From: Cichorium intybus
Lineage: Eukaryota > Streptophyta > Magnoliopsida > Asterales > Asteraceae
Direction of reading: 5' to 3'
DNA length: 64,000 nt
Assembly: GCA_023525715.1 (NCBI GenBank)
Contig: CM042013.1
Span: 75,933,494-75,997,493, forward strand
The translations under genes and the position numbers were made by a program. The notes below the pieces were generated by a model. It searched no databases. It was given only the letters and a program-made list of their open reading frames with translations, and was not told the origin of the DNA. Positions 45,239-56,267 of this stretch are shown piece after piece (position 1 is the first letter of the stretch; the number at the start of each line of letters is the position of its first letter).

Positions 45239-46535
45239 TGTTGAATAATGTTTTTTATGTTTTTATGTGACCATCACTGAAATAAGTCGAAATGTTTTTA
45301 TTAACAGTTTATTTCAGATTGCGTAAATTCGAGATCAACCAAACCGGAGAAAATGACGCTATGTACCAAAGAGCAAAAATGTCACCCAGCGACAGCAATC
45401 GCGACCCAACAGCTCATGTGTCGCAAAATGAAGAAAATCAAAACAAAAGAAGAAAAAGGCTGGAACAGTGCAGATCGCGACCCGATCCAACCCAAATCGC
45501 GACCCGATCGTGATGACACACACGTGACACTATGCTGACCAAAGATCGCGAACCGACGGCAACCAGACAAGATCGCGACCCGATCCATCTGCCCATCGCG
45601 ACCCGACCATATCGCGACCCGATCTTCTTATAATCGCGACCCGATCCCAGCGACCAACTCCACCGAGTCGGGTAGTGGCCAGCAAAAAAGCGGGAACCAC
45701 TCGAGATCGCGACCCGATCCCATAGCAGATCGCGACCCGATCTTCGCTGGAACAGACTATAAATAGAGGCTTCCTCTAGCTGATTTTCTACACACAATAC
45801 AACATACACTTATTATCCTCAAGCAAACCCATGACCAAACAGCTCAAAATTCTGATATTTCTGCATTTGGCAACGAGGATCAAACCGCAAAACCGCAAGA
45901 AACAAAACCTCCACCCGACACCAAACTTCAAACCTCCAAACAACCCTTACCCGACACCAAACTCCAAACCTCTAAACAACCTCTACCCGACACCAAAAAT
46001 CACCAAAACCTCATCTTACCGTGAAGAACAAGAAATCGACATATCAAGAAAAACGCTATCTTCCGCAGCTACCGATAAGTTCTTTTAAAATTATCCGTGT
46101 CGTTATTGATTTATTTAAACTGTTATAAATCAACTGTACCAAACATCAAATACACCCGAATTGAACCGTGACAACGAAAACATATGTGGACTGTAGTTAA
46201 CCGAGACATTTAACTTCTAACTTCTAACCCTTTTACTTATTGTAAAAACACGTTATCGTTGATAATGGCGTTTATTACATCTAACATCTAATTTCTAACT
46301 TCTAACTTCTAACTTCTAACCTTTTTATTTATTGTAAAAACACGTTATCGTTGATAATGGCGTTTATTACATCTAACCTTTAACTTCTAACATTTACTTT
46401 ATTTACCGCTTTCTGTCAATTTAGCTTTTAGTAATTTATTTTTATTCCGCATATTATAGATAAAATACATATCTGTCACACGGTAATCGGCTTAAAAACC
46501 TTATTCGTGGAGATCAGTTATCGTATTTTTCAACA
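45239..46535 (+). repeat. Cop-D 3' LTR
   Basis: 1297 bp; 22 bp longer than the 5' LTR because of one extra CpG motif unit near 45485-45507. Confidence 0.95.
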
Positions 46536-46540
46536 ATTCT
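46536..46540 (+). repeat. Cop-D target-site duplication, right copy
   Basis: ATTCT, matching 35987-35991. Confidence 0.92.
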
Positions 46541-46798
46541 TTTCTTTCATATCTCTGTTCTTACTACCTTTTTCTCCTTAAATTTCTAAGGAGTTCTTTA
46601 ACACTCATAGTATGTTACTATGTATAGTTTGATTTATCTTTATCTATCTTTTTGTCACATTATGTTTGTGACGTTTACCAATCTCTCTCCTTATCACAAT
46701 ATGTTTGTGATATTTACCTATCATTAGGTAATTTACATATACCTACTGATTTGAGTCTAGGAATCTTTTCTACTGACACCTAGTTCACTCAAATCTCG
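46541..46798 (-). other. LARD-2 leader with hairpin cluster
   Basis: Five perfect hairpins in 160 bp: CTCCTTA/TAAGGAG (46574-46593), CATAGTA-TGT-TACTATG (46606-46622), GTCACA/TGTGAC (46654-46672), TATCACAA-TATGT-TTGTGATA (46692-46712), TTACCTA-TCAT-TAGGTAA (46714-46731). No ORF. Confidence 0.85.
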
Positions 46799-46810
46799 GC
46801 TCTGATACCA
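46799..46810 (-). other. LARD-2 primer-binding site
   Basis: Minus-strand TGGTATCAGAGC, 2 bp from the 5' LTR. Confidence 0.92.
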
Positions 46811-46812
46811 TT

Positions 46813-48319
46813 TGTAACGACCCGGCTCTCCAAAGCCTAAGGTTTTACAAGATAATATCACCAGGGATCGTCCCATGATCCAAGCCGAGCGTTACCTAAA
46901 CCTGCAAAACCACATAAAATAAAAGGGTAAGCTATAAAGCTTAGTGAGTAATCGAATCACAGTATGGCCTAAATAGCCACACACGTTTCACAGATTCATT
47001 TTACTACACTTGACCGTCATACGATCCCTTTCCTTACTCGTACAGCATACTGTGAAACTACCGTATTACCCGACGGAACTCATTACTTGTACACTCTTAC
47101 CACACTTTCTACGACTATCTGGTAACATATAATGTTACTCTCTTACTATTTTCTTCTACTGTCTGGTAACTTATGGCGTTACCGTACTGTCTATACTTTC
47201 TTCTATTACTTGGTAACTTATGTTGTTACCATACTATTTTGACGTTACTCATTTTCAGTATCACATATCGTGATGTATTTTACTACTATGTTGGTAACTC
47301 ATTCCCTGTCATTACTCATTTACGCACTTACGGTACCATATACCGTGACAACTCGTTCGTTCTTACTATGCTAAAATATTTACCGGTTCCACACCGGGTT
47401 TCTCTCGGCACTAACACTCTTTACCAAATTCATCATTTGGTAACTATCTACATGATTTCCTATGCTTGCCTTATGGGGTATCCATATCCCCTCTAATTTA
47501 CTAGACCAATACTGGTGCAACATATAGTGTTGGTACACAGCATCTTAATCTGCTTTCTATGTCATATATCATACCTCTGCATGGACACTACTCTATTGGT
47601 TAATCACTCTACTTAGCATCACCCCGTGATACACTGCTTCTCCTGGGCCAGACTTGTCAAACGGGTCCGTAGCATATCAACTTTCCTCGCATATATCATA
47701 ACTATACTACTCTGTATTACTTTTAAAAATTTCTTTCTACTATAGCTCAACACGTAAAAACTACTAGGGAGATACGGTAGCGATTACTCTCCTGAGTTTG
47801 GTGCTTTCCCGGAGTCCTGGCACGGTTCTCGTTCCGGACTTCTGATAGCTCCCGAGCACCTCGGCGCTAGCTACCGCTGGCTCCTTACTTCTCACTATTA
47901 TCTCTCAACGTATACTGCTTGCTAGAACACTCTCCTATATCATATATGCGTTTGGTGTGTGTTCTGCCTCAAAATGAGGCTTGTGCCTCGTATTTATAGG
48001 CCTCTGGACCTCCGTCGCGTCGCGATCCAACCCTAGATCGCGTCCCGATCTCTGACGTAAGCACTTATCTCATCGCGCACTCAACCGACACTGCCGACAG
48101 GGATCGCATCGCGATCCCATAGCCCGTCGCGTCGCGATCTACAAAATTTTTATCACTTAAACTAGACTCAATTTGCAAACTTTGTGCACTGGTTTGAGGT
48201 CAATCCGATTTTTATAGAATTAATTATGATTTTTCTAAGATCAGCATACAATGCTGATTTTTATTGAGATTGTAACTAATGTTTTGATCTGAAACATTAT
48301 ACGGGACACGGGTGTTACA
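46813..48319 (-). repeat. LARD-2 5' LTR
   Basis: 1507 bp, paired with 32920-34426. TATA (minus) at 47991-47998, with CpG motifs GATCGCGACGCGAC upstream of it (48012-48052 and 48098-48140). Confidence 0.93.
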
Positions 48320-48324
48320 TGTCA
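48320..48324 (+). repeat. LARD-2 target-site duplication, right copy
   Basis: TGTCA, matching 32915-32919. Confidence 0.9.
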
Positions 48325-49117
48325 TACTGTCATTCTCACTAACAACTCCATTCCATTTACTGTGACTTTCCATGGTTCTTGGGATCTTTAGTCCATATGA
48401 CTACACCCTAAGACTATTTCAAGGTCTTACAATGTGCCGGTAACCCACACGCGCTCCATCAGAATACCAACGAAAGTCTTTAACCATTAAGTCCTTTTAC
48501 TTATTTGAAACTCTTTTTCAAATTACTATTAACATTCAGACCAATCATTTTTTCAATGATTTCTCACGTATGTACAGAATCCATTAAGTATTCTCAGCCA
48601 TGTCATATCTTGAATCTGACTTACTATGCTCTAAGCATTGAGTCATCAGGACATGTTCATGACACTTCTGATCAGTCCAAGACGCTCGTGGAATTCGATC
48701 TAATCTCATTCCAAACCCTTTTGGAATCTTAGGATTACTTATAATCCTTGTGTCATGAATAACTATTTCCTTCCGGAGACTTTTTCTCATGCATCTTGAA
48801 TCTTACCAAGATCATGCTTACTATGGCTAGGTTTATACTGATGATAACATCTATCTGATAGATGTCTATGGATTATGTGAGTATGTTGCACTTTCTTTAT
48901 ATCTCTCATGCCAAATTATTACACTTTGCAATGGTAAAGAACTCCTTTTCTTGGGCTATGCATCTTGAATCTTATCAAGATCACATTGGCAGAGTCTTGA
49001 TCTATCTCATAGATGTTTACATCCATCTGAGTATGTCGTATCTCTATTAAGCCTTTCATAGCGATCCGTCTCTTGACACCAAGTCATTACACTTTGTAAT
49101 GAAAAGAGACGTTTCCT
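48325..49117 (-). other. Cop-C interior, middle non-coding part
   Basis: No gene. Hairpins AGGATTA-CTTA-TAATCCT (48731-48748), CATCTAT-CTG-ATAGATG (48848-48864), TCATTACA-CTT-TGTAATGA (49084-49102). The phrase GCATCTTGAATCTTAYCAAG recurs at 48791 and 48960. Confidence 0.75.
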
Positions 49118-49589
49118 AGAAGGAGCTATGTAGTTAATCGCGCCGGTATAGCGCCGGTATAGCATCGGTATAGCGGTTCGCGGTGATCAGCATAATCGCG
49201 GTTCAGTTTAGCGGTGGAAAATAGCGGTACCGGTATAGCGCCGGTATACCGCCGCGATTTACCGCGATTCATCGCAATTTACCGCGATAATGACCGCGAT
49301 TTACCGCTATTATCCGGGTGGAGGAAAAAAACAATTTTTTTGATACTTTGACATTTTCTATATTAGAATGTTATATTATGTGACTTATTTCTTAAATTAA
49401 GCATTATATGATGTTTTTTGAATGACTTTTATGATATTAATTCTACTAGTAATAGTCTAATATATAAATTCTACATATTACTAAAAAAACCGCTATATCA
49501 CCGCTATACCACCGCGAGAACCGCAAAATTAAATATCGGTAGGTTACCGCGATTACGGTTTTGACCATGATAACTGCATAGAGAAGGAG
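49118..49589. mobile_element. hAT-like MITE with 8-bp TSD
   Basis: Element 49126-49581 (456 bp) flanked by perfect 8-bp AGAAGGAG at 49118-49125 and 49582-49589. Imperfect terminal inverted repeats CTATGTAGTTA / CTATGCAGTTA. An 8-bp TSD is typical of hAT transposons. No transposase. Both ends are rich in CCGGTATAGCG and ACCGCGATT repeats that are nearly complementary between the arms, so it can fold into a long stem. Confidence 0.85.
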
Positions 49590-49777
49590 TATGTAACCCA
49601 CATACAGCGATATTCCCACTGGCTTTGACACGGTCATGGATTATTCACAAAATCCAGAACTTTTGGCACATTTTGAGAATTTGAAGTCCAAACCTTTCTG
49701 ACATTAGGTTTCTGACATCTTAATGGAAATCTTTCAACCCTTTCTCAAAATCCAATCCTTTGGCATATATTGAGAAA

Positions 49778-52320
49778 CTGAATGTAACACCTGGCTTTTA
49801 AAACAAAAACACCCCTGAAAAATTTTCATTTAAAACAAAGGTTTCAATACATAAAACCATAACAAAAGGGGTATATTTTATTAAAAACGGGTACAAGTGT
49901 ATCAAGGAGAGTATAAAATACCATAATCACCTTTGAAGCCAGGCTGCTACTAACAGCATCTAAAAGTCCCACTTCTTTAGTCACGGACTCTATCTTTTTC
50001 CCTTATCAGGATCATGCTAACCTGCAGGGACATTTAACAAATAAAGTGAGCTATAAAGCTCAGTGAGTAATCATATCTGCAAATAACATCACACATATAT
50101 AAAAGAATAATAGCAATTAAACTCTTAAAACAGTTTTTGTCCCACAAATCATAGTCATCACTGACCGCACCATATATCATAGCTATATAGGCCACACCAA
50201 AACATTTAACCTGTTCAGATCATAGCCCTAAGGCCGCACCAACGGTTTCCTCGTTTAGATCATAGCCCATAGGCCGCACCGGTTTAGGTTCAACAACCCA
50301 AAATCAAGGTCCTAAGACCGCACCATTTAATTTCAAGGACAATTATCATATCTAACCTGTTATTTGCATATTGATCAAATCAAAGCTGTTAACCACATAA
50401 ATCCACATGTATACATGAGAAAATAAACATATAAATTCTCAATTACCATTTCTGTCCCATACCTCTTAGTCACGATTGACTGCACCGTATTTCATGGCCG
50501 TTCAAGCCGCACCAAACAGTTTCAACATTTATATCATAGCGCTAAGGCCGCACCAACAGGTTTTATAACCTGATATCATAGCCATAAGGCCGCACCATTT
50601 GGATTCAAGTTTAATATCATAGCCATATAGGCCGCACCAAATATTATAGCCATATAGGCCGCACCAAATATCATAGCCATATAGGCCGCATCAAATATCA
50701 TAGCCATTTAGGCCGCACCAGTTGGATTTAACATCCAATATCATAGCCACAAGTGGCCGCACCATTTAGTAATATTTCATTTCATAATCATTTATGGCTC
50801 ACGGCTCCGTTCTTGTCATTTCATTGACTCACGGCTTATCCGATATTTCCTTTTCACCATATCTTTAGATTATCATTTCCGTCCCCCAAAGCCGTTTCAA
50901 TCTGTAACAATCCAATCAACACATATCATATGTGATATAAGTGAGATTACTCACCTGGATACTTGCTACCACAAGCTTTAATTGTTTCTTGCCTTGAAAT
51001 GGATTCCACAGGATTTTGTCCCGTACCTATAATTTCATTCATTTCACAATGATTATAGGTTAATTTACCATTTCAGTTGGTTCTAGTGCACAAGAGTCTA
51101 ATATAAGACTAATTCCAAGTAATAACCATTGTTATAAAAATTTAATACGCTTCCCGAAATACGCGTATTCTACTACAGTACTTTCGGGAGGTCGTATTCG
51201 TATTCCGATAATTTTCCATGAAGTTTCACAACATATTAGACCTATGTTTAAAATTTCAGGTCAATCGGATAAGCCTAGCATAAGAATCAAACTTGGAAAA
51301 TGCACCAAATTTTAACAGTGGAGAAGTTGGCTTCTGCCGCGGGATCGGGTCGTGATCCACCCTATGGTCGGGTCGCGATCCCTGCGATTCCAGCCAGGAA
51401 GCCCGTTTTTTGTGCTATAAAATCCCATTTTTCCATTTTAAGCACTTATTGCTCGACTTAATCCCTAGGAAATGTTCCAAGACCAAAACCTTTGGCTAAT
51501 AACACGTTTTTAACCATAGAATGATCAAATTCAATTCCATTTCCAAATTTTTCCCGTTTTCACAATTTTGATCCAAAACCACAATTATCAAGTTCTAATT
51601 AATTCTACTGCTTTATTTCAATAAATATAACATCTAGAATTCATTTTCAATCATTGAAATCAGTTTACTCACAAGAACTCATAATCTAGGGTTCTTGATC
51701 AAGTTTACAAATTTCAACAATAGCAACATACTTTCATGTTCTTGAGATATGTTCTTAACACATGACTTATTAGAAGTTTAGAAACATAAACTTCATGATT
51801 CTTGACTGAAATTTCAGTCACAAAAGTTCTCCCATGAAGAACACACAAAAAACTTAGGTTAGAAGTTTCTTACTAACCTTTTAGCTCAAGAATTCTTCAA
51901 TCTCCAAACTTGCTTCACATTTCTAGTTCAATTCTTTATGAACTTGCTGAAATCGCCTCTCTAATCCTCCCACCCGATCATCTATGTACAGCAACAATAA
52001 TGGGAAGATATATCATTTTTTTATATTTTCAGATTTTACCATTTGGCCCCTCAAGTTCCATTTCTTGAACATTTGGCACAATAATCAAGTTTTATTACAA
52101 TAAAACTTTCATTCCTTACCCTTTCTCCACAAGTAACGATATTTTTACATAATTGGTCCTTCACATGGTCAAATGACCAAATTACCCTTTTATGGTAAAA
52201 TGACCAATTTACCCTTTTTCTAGTATTAACTTTCTAATACTTAGAACACCATGTTAAATCATAAATACACTATAATTAACATTTTAATACTTAAAAAAAG
52301 TATCGTGGTGTTACACTGAA
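49778..52320 (-). mobile_element. Solo LTR of a chromovirus-like family
   Basis: LTR 49783-52315 (2533 bp), TGTAACACC...GGTGTTACA, flanked by TSD CTGAA (49778-49782 and 52316-52320). No primer site, polypurine tract or coding sequence, so it is a recombination product. The minus orientation follows from the ACTCACTGAGCT motif (minus strand, plus 50043-50070). Contains a hairpin tandem array and two GATCGCGACCCGATC-type motifs (51345-51386). Confidence 0.9.
50150..50790 (-). repeat. Tandem array of covarying mini-hairpins in solo LTR
   Basis: About 15-18 units of roughly 25-45 bp, each a short hairpin followed by the constant plus-strand GCACC (with variants). Stems differ: AGTCA-CGAT-TGACT, GTCA-TCAC-TGAC, GGTC-CTAA-GACC, GCC-CTAA-GGC, GCC-ATATA-GGC, GCCAC-AA-GTGGC. 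Confidence 0.85.
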
Positions 52321-54199
52321 TATCCTTTCTTGGGAGATGCGCGTGGGGTGTAATCCCGGGCTTATGTACCTTTGTATTGGCATACTGTCTTGTGAGTCAC
52401 TATTAGTGTGCCGGTGATCCACACGCGCTCCACTAACGACTTACAATGTGCCATATTGTATAATCTCAGATTTCATCTTCTATTGAGAGTGTTTCTCTCA
52501 GAATCAGTTACTTGCCTCTATGTATTGTCTCACTCAACCAGATGTTCTGAAGGTACGTTCTATCCATGTTTCTTTCTTTGGATGATTCAATTACTCCCAC
52601 TGGTTTTTAGACCAGGTGTAAAATCAATCAAACTGCCACATAGACTGTATCTCATTCTAAGGTTCTCTTAATTGGCAGCAACCGGGCTGACCAATGCTTC
52701 CAAGTAGTTGGATTGTTAATCTGTACCAACTATAGTGTTTTACCACCAATCAGTATGTCACCCCGATCATAATTGCTTATGATGGTGATCAATACTACTG
52801 GTCAAGAGAAGAGTATGTCGGTATTAAAACAGAAATCTGATTTCTGCTATAAGCCTAGTGATGACTAAAGGTTCTTTCACTTGGCTAATCCTGAACTCAT
52901 TCAGGACTGTTCCAACTCCCACTGTCTCCTAAGAACATGAGTTCTTTCTAAAAGAGCTCTTCTTATACAGGTACAGTGGGATAGCCAGTGAAACGACATT
53001 GCTGATCAGGTTCAGGCTAGTCATGAGGTTCGGACGAACACTACAAGACCCTGGACTCTCTATGTCCAAGTGGGACAATCGCAGCTTTACATTTCAGACA
53101 GTGTCTTCAAGACCTACTTAGTCTAGGATGTAGTCGTATGGTTTATATGGTCTGACTGGTTTAGTATTTAATTCATCGAAACTAATTGACAATGTATCTC
53201 ATAAATCGATGATCGAACTGTTTTGACCAATGCTCCATCATCTTCCCTAAGACATATTATAACCATTCATGTTCTTGGAAGAGAATGAACTGTGAAACAT
53301 TTTCCCAGTTTATGTTGTCACTGAGGTTCTGTGGGTCTTGTACTTCCTTTGAAGTCCTTGAACTGTTCATGGTTTAAACTCAATCGTTTATTCTGATAAG
53401 CGAAGCCATATTCGTCATACCGAATAACAAATATCGTGAAGTACAAACAATTGTGTTCTATTTGACGATTTGAGCAATACACAGCAACAGATACGTCCGT
53501 TGCTCCTAATCTCAATGTCTTTTACATCTCTATGTAAACTTATGACTTTGTTAATTATGTTCAAGACTTGCAATCTTCGGTTAACTTTAAGTCAACTGAT
53601 TCCAAAATCCTATCCTATGGATCTTTGGGTGATTTCATTTCTTGTCATATGTGCTTTATAAAGAACTTAATCATCATCTGACACTAAGTCAAATGATTCC
53701 AAAGTCCTGTCCAACTAGATCTTTGGGTGATTCTTTTCTTGACACATTAAGAACCCAATTCATCATGTGACTCCAAGTCAAATGATTCCAAAGTCCTGTC
53801 TAACTAGATCTTGGTTGAATTGATTCTTATAACATTTATCTTAACAATCATAAGGGACACAATTCCTGAATCCAAACACTTTGGATGTATCAATATTCAA
53901 GTTATTACTAATCATGCATATACACATTCATACAACATTTCAAGGATATTTCAAACAACAGGTGTTAAAAGAAAATTGACAATTTTATTAAAACAAAAAT
54001 CCTTGACCAATGTAATATATGACAAACAATGTCATATGCATCTAATAAGCTAAGAACATGATTTTAATATCTATCTAAACTTCAAAACTGCATGAGTTGG
54101 AAATCCAATCCAAATTTGCTCCTATGCGCCAAAGTCCCGTACCCTACTGATTCCTTGCATACAAACCAAAATGTGACTATCTCATTATGTATCAAGGAA
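52321..54199 (-). other. Cop-C interior between solo LTR and gag
   Basis: No recognised coding region; short frames only (52408-52671, 53318-53515). Hairpin ATCATAA-TTGC-TTATGAT (52766-52783). Three tandem units of about 75-110 bp at 53584-53815 share GATTCCAAARTCCTRTCC. Confidence 0.7.
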
Positions 54200-54961
54200 T
54201 TATGGAACATGCGTTTTGAGGTTTGTAGATATACCTGAGCTTTCAAAAGATTTTGACATTGGAGCGTCTTCCAATCTTTCCGCGACTGTATCCGGTTCTG
54301 TAGATTCCCAGTTTAAGACATGTCGAGACGATCTGGATCGTTTCTTGCTGCGTCTTTTCACTAGACTCAATCCAGAAGTAGTTGAACTATTGGAGCTATG
54401 CCTATCCAAGAGTGACTCGTATAAAGTCAACAGTGGACGCATTTCCATAAAAGCCCTTTTCTGGTCTTCCTTTCTCTATGTCTGAATGAACAGATCGTAA
54501 TCACTAGTCAGCGAAGCGAGTAGAATGTTAACACTCATCTCCTGACTCATGGAATAACCAAGTTTGTACAATTCGCCTATGTAAGCTTCAATTTGAAGAA
54601 CATGCGAATCGATGCTACTTCATTCTTTTAGCTTGCACTCTGCAAGTCTTTTGAACATCCTAGTTCGTTCCTCTTCAACTGGTTTTTGTAACTTTTCCTC
54701 AACCGATTGCATTAACTCATAAGGCCCCAAGGATTCAAAATCTTTGCGGAACTCGGGGTCAATGGTCAATAGTATGAGGCCACAAATCTTTTCGGATTCA
54801 TCAACCAAGGAGTTATGCTTATCACAAGAACTCTTTATGATGACTTGTTCCGGTGGAACCGGGATCGGATACTCGGTGAGATGAAGCTTGCCAGCAATGG
54901 CGAGAACCAGTCTCCAATTGCGAAGCCATTCCTTACAGTTAAGGCCAGTCAACCTTTCCAT
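54200..54961 (-). pseudogene. Cop-C gag (copia-type capsid)
   Basis: About 254 codons in one frame from an ATG at 54961, interrupted by a TGA near 54620 and a TAG near 54477. The N-terminal part has L-N-C-K-E-W-L-R-N-W typical of copia gags of the UBN2 type, then an E-K-I-C-G-L-I-L-L segment and an L-x-x-I-E-A-Y-x-x-E-L-Y helix region after the first stop. The tail is Ser/Arg/Lys-rich with no zinc knuckle. No pol follows. It lies about 1.3 kb downstream of the primer site, and the leader is non-coding. Confidence 0.8.
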
Positions 54962-56254
54962 ATTTGGCAGGTGCTTTCTGATGCTCTCAGAAATGGGTGA
55001 AGGAGGAGAGGGATGAGAATAGACACTTCATTCAGACTTCTACAATAAACAGAATTGATTAGTTTAATTAATCCTTTTAAATAATTACCTAATTTATTAT
55101 TAATTAAGGCTAGGACCCAAAATACCCCAACTATGATGTGAAGAGGGATGTCGTAATCACAACATAATGGTCATTAAGGTAGATGACACACTTATCAATT
55201 TCATCATATGAAATTCCTAGGTCTGTAGAAATTCATTGAACAGTTCAATGGCATGTTTAATCTCGGATGTGCCCCACTGTTTGTGACTAGGATGCCTAGG
55301 ATCACAAACCAGGTGTGAATAACCATGCAAGTTAGCTTGGTACTCTCGAAGTCAATCACCATCTCTAATTGACGTCCCGATTAACCACACACGCTCCATC
55401 AATAATGGTAAAATCGAGAAACCCATTTCAACTCTTTGTGAACCCCTATTGGTGTGCCGGTTATCCACACACACTCCACCAATGTTTCACAAAGTGCAAT
55501 GTGCAACTTCATGGATTAGCAACTAATTCACATTTTTGACCTAAAGTAACTAGATTGGGATTTTTGTTCAAGGTTCTAGTACTTTCAATTATAGCATTAT
55601 ACTTTTAAGAGGCTTAGCGGTTCTATCAAACCCGTTTGGCTAACGATCCTAGACTGACCAGGAGAGCGGTGGGTGAGAGTGGACACCCATTAGACTGCCA
55701 TTTTATAGCCAGTCGCCTTATACCCTCTTTATAGGACAGTTTTGTGAATGAGGCCTACTAACGGTAAGACTAACCAGTTTTATCTTACATATAAATATTA
55801 CATTTTAATCATAAATATATAAGATATATTTTAATCTTATTAAAATATTTTAGATTTAATTTTCTAAGAATTTTGGCAATTTTATATATATTTTTCGAAA
55901 ATTTTAATTAAATCTTTAAGTGATTTAATTGGTCTTTTAATTAAACAATTTAATTAAAGTAATTAAATCAAGTTAGGGGAAACACAAAATTAATCAAATT
56001 AATTTCCTAACCTTTCCCTTTAAAATCGAAATTTAGGATGCATGGGAAAAGAGTTCCAGTTATTTAATTAAGCAGCAATTACCAAAAATAACAACCTACT
56101 TCTATACAAGGCATTTAATCGCAGAAAGGGAGGGGAGGCTAGGGTTTTCAAAACTCTAGCCGCCAAACAGGTTTCTTGGCCACACAAGGGTGAATTTTCG
56201 ATCACCCTCATGAACATATAAATAGTTATATCAAATTCACAAGAAAACAAGCCA
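54962..56254 (-). other. Cop-C 5' leader
   Basis: 1.3 kb without a gene. Contains two of the element's four CCACACRCRCTCCAYCA motifs (near 55387 and 55464); the others are near 48447 and 52419. Confidence 0.7.
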
Positions 56255-56266
56255 GCTCTGATACCA
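56255..56266 (-). other. Cop-C primer-binding site
   Basis: Minus-strand TGGTATCAGAGC, 1 bp from the 5' LTR. Confidence 0.92.
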
Positions 56267-56267
56267 C

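Larger units (their letters stand above)
35992..46535 (+). mobile_element. Cop-D: SIRE-like Ty1/copia retrotransposon, youngest insertion
   Basis: Complete element: LTRs 35992-37266 (1275 bp) and 45239-46535 (1297 bp), primer site, gag, pol, polypurine tract, TSD ATTCT. The LTRs differ by about five substitutions plus one 22-bp repeat unit, the lowest divergence in the window. Large gag with a coiled coil, in-frame stop between gag and pol, long LTRs and a 1.4-kb region after pol fit the SIRE/Maximus lineage of copia. Pol has one frameshift and one nonsense codon, so this copy is not autonomous. Confidence 0.95.
32920..48319 (-). mobile_element. LARD-2: non-coding LTR retrotransposon packed with hairpins
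   Basis: LTRs 46813-48319 (5') and 32920-34426 (3'), 1507 bp each with about two dozen differences by eye. Met-tRNA primer site, polypurine tract, TSD TGTCA. After removing Cop-D the interior is only about 1.84 kb (34427-35991 plus 46541-46812) and has no ORF. LTR layout and the GGGACGAAATC hairpin before the polypurine tract link it to chromoviruses. Perfect 6-8 bp hairpins are unusually dense in interior and LTRs. Confidence 0.9.

Noticed and set aside
49783..52315. Reading the solo LTR as a whole small retrotransposon
   Set aside because: No second repeat, primer site or polypurine tract inside; one LTR with TSD is simpler.
53318..53515. 65-codon minus-strand frame in Cop-C as possible pol remnant
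   Set aside because: No copia pol motif is visible and neighbours in the same frame are closed; left as non-coding.
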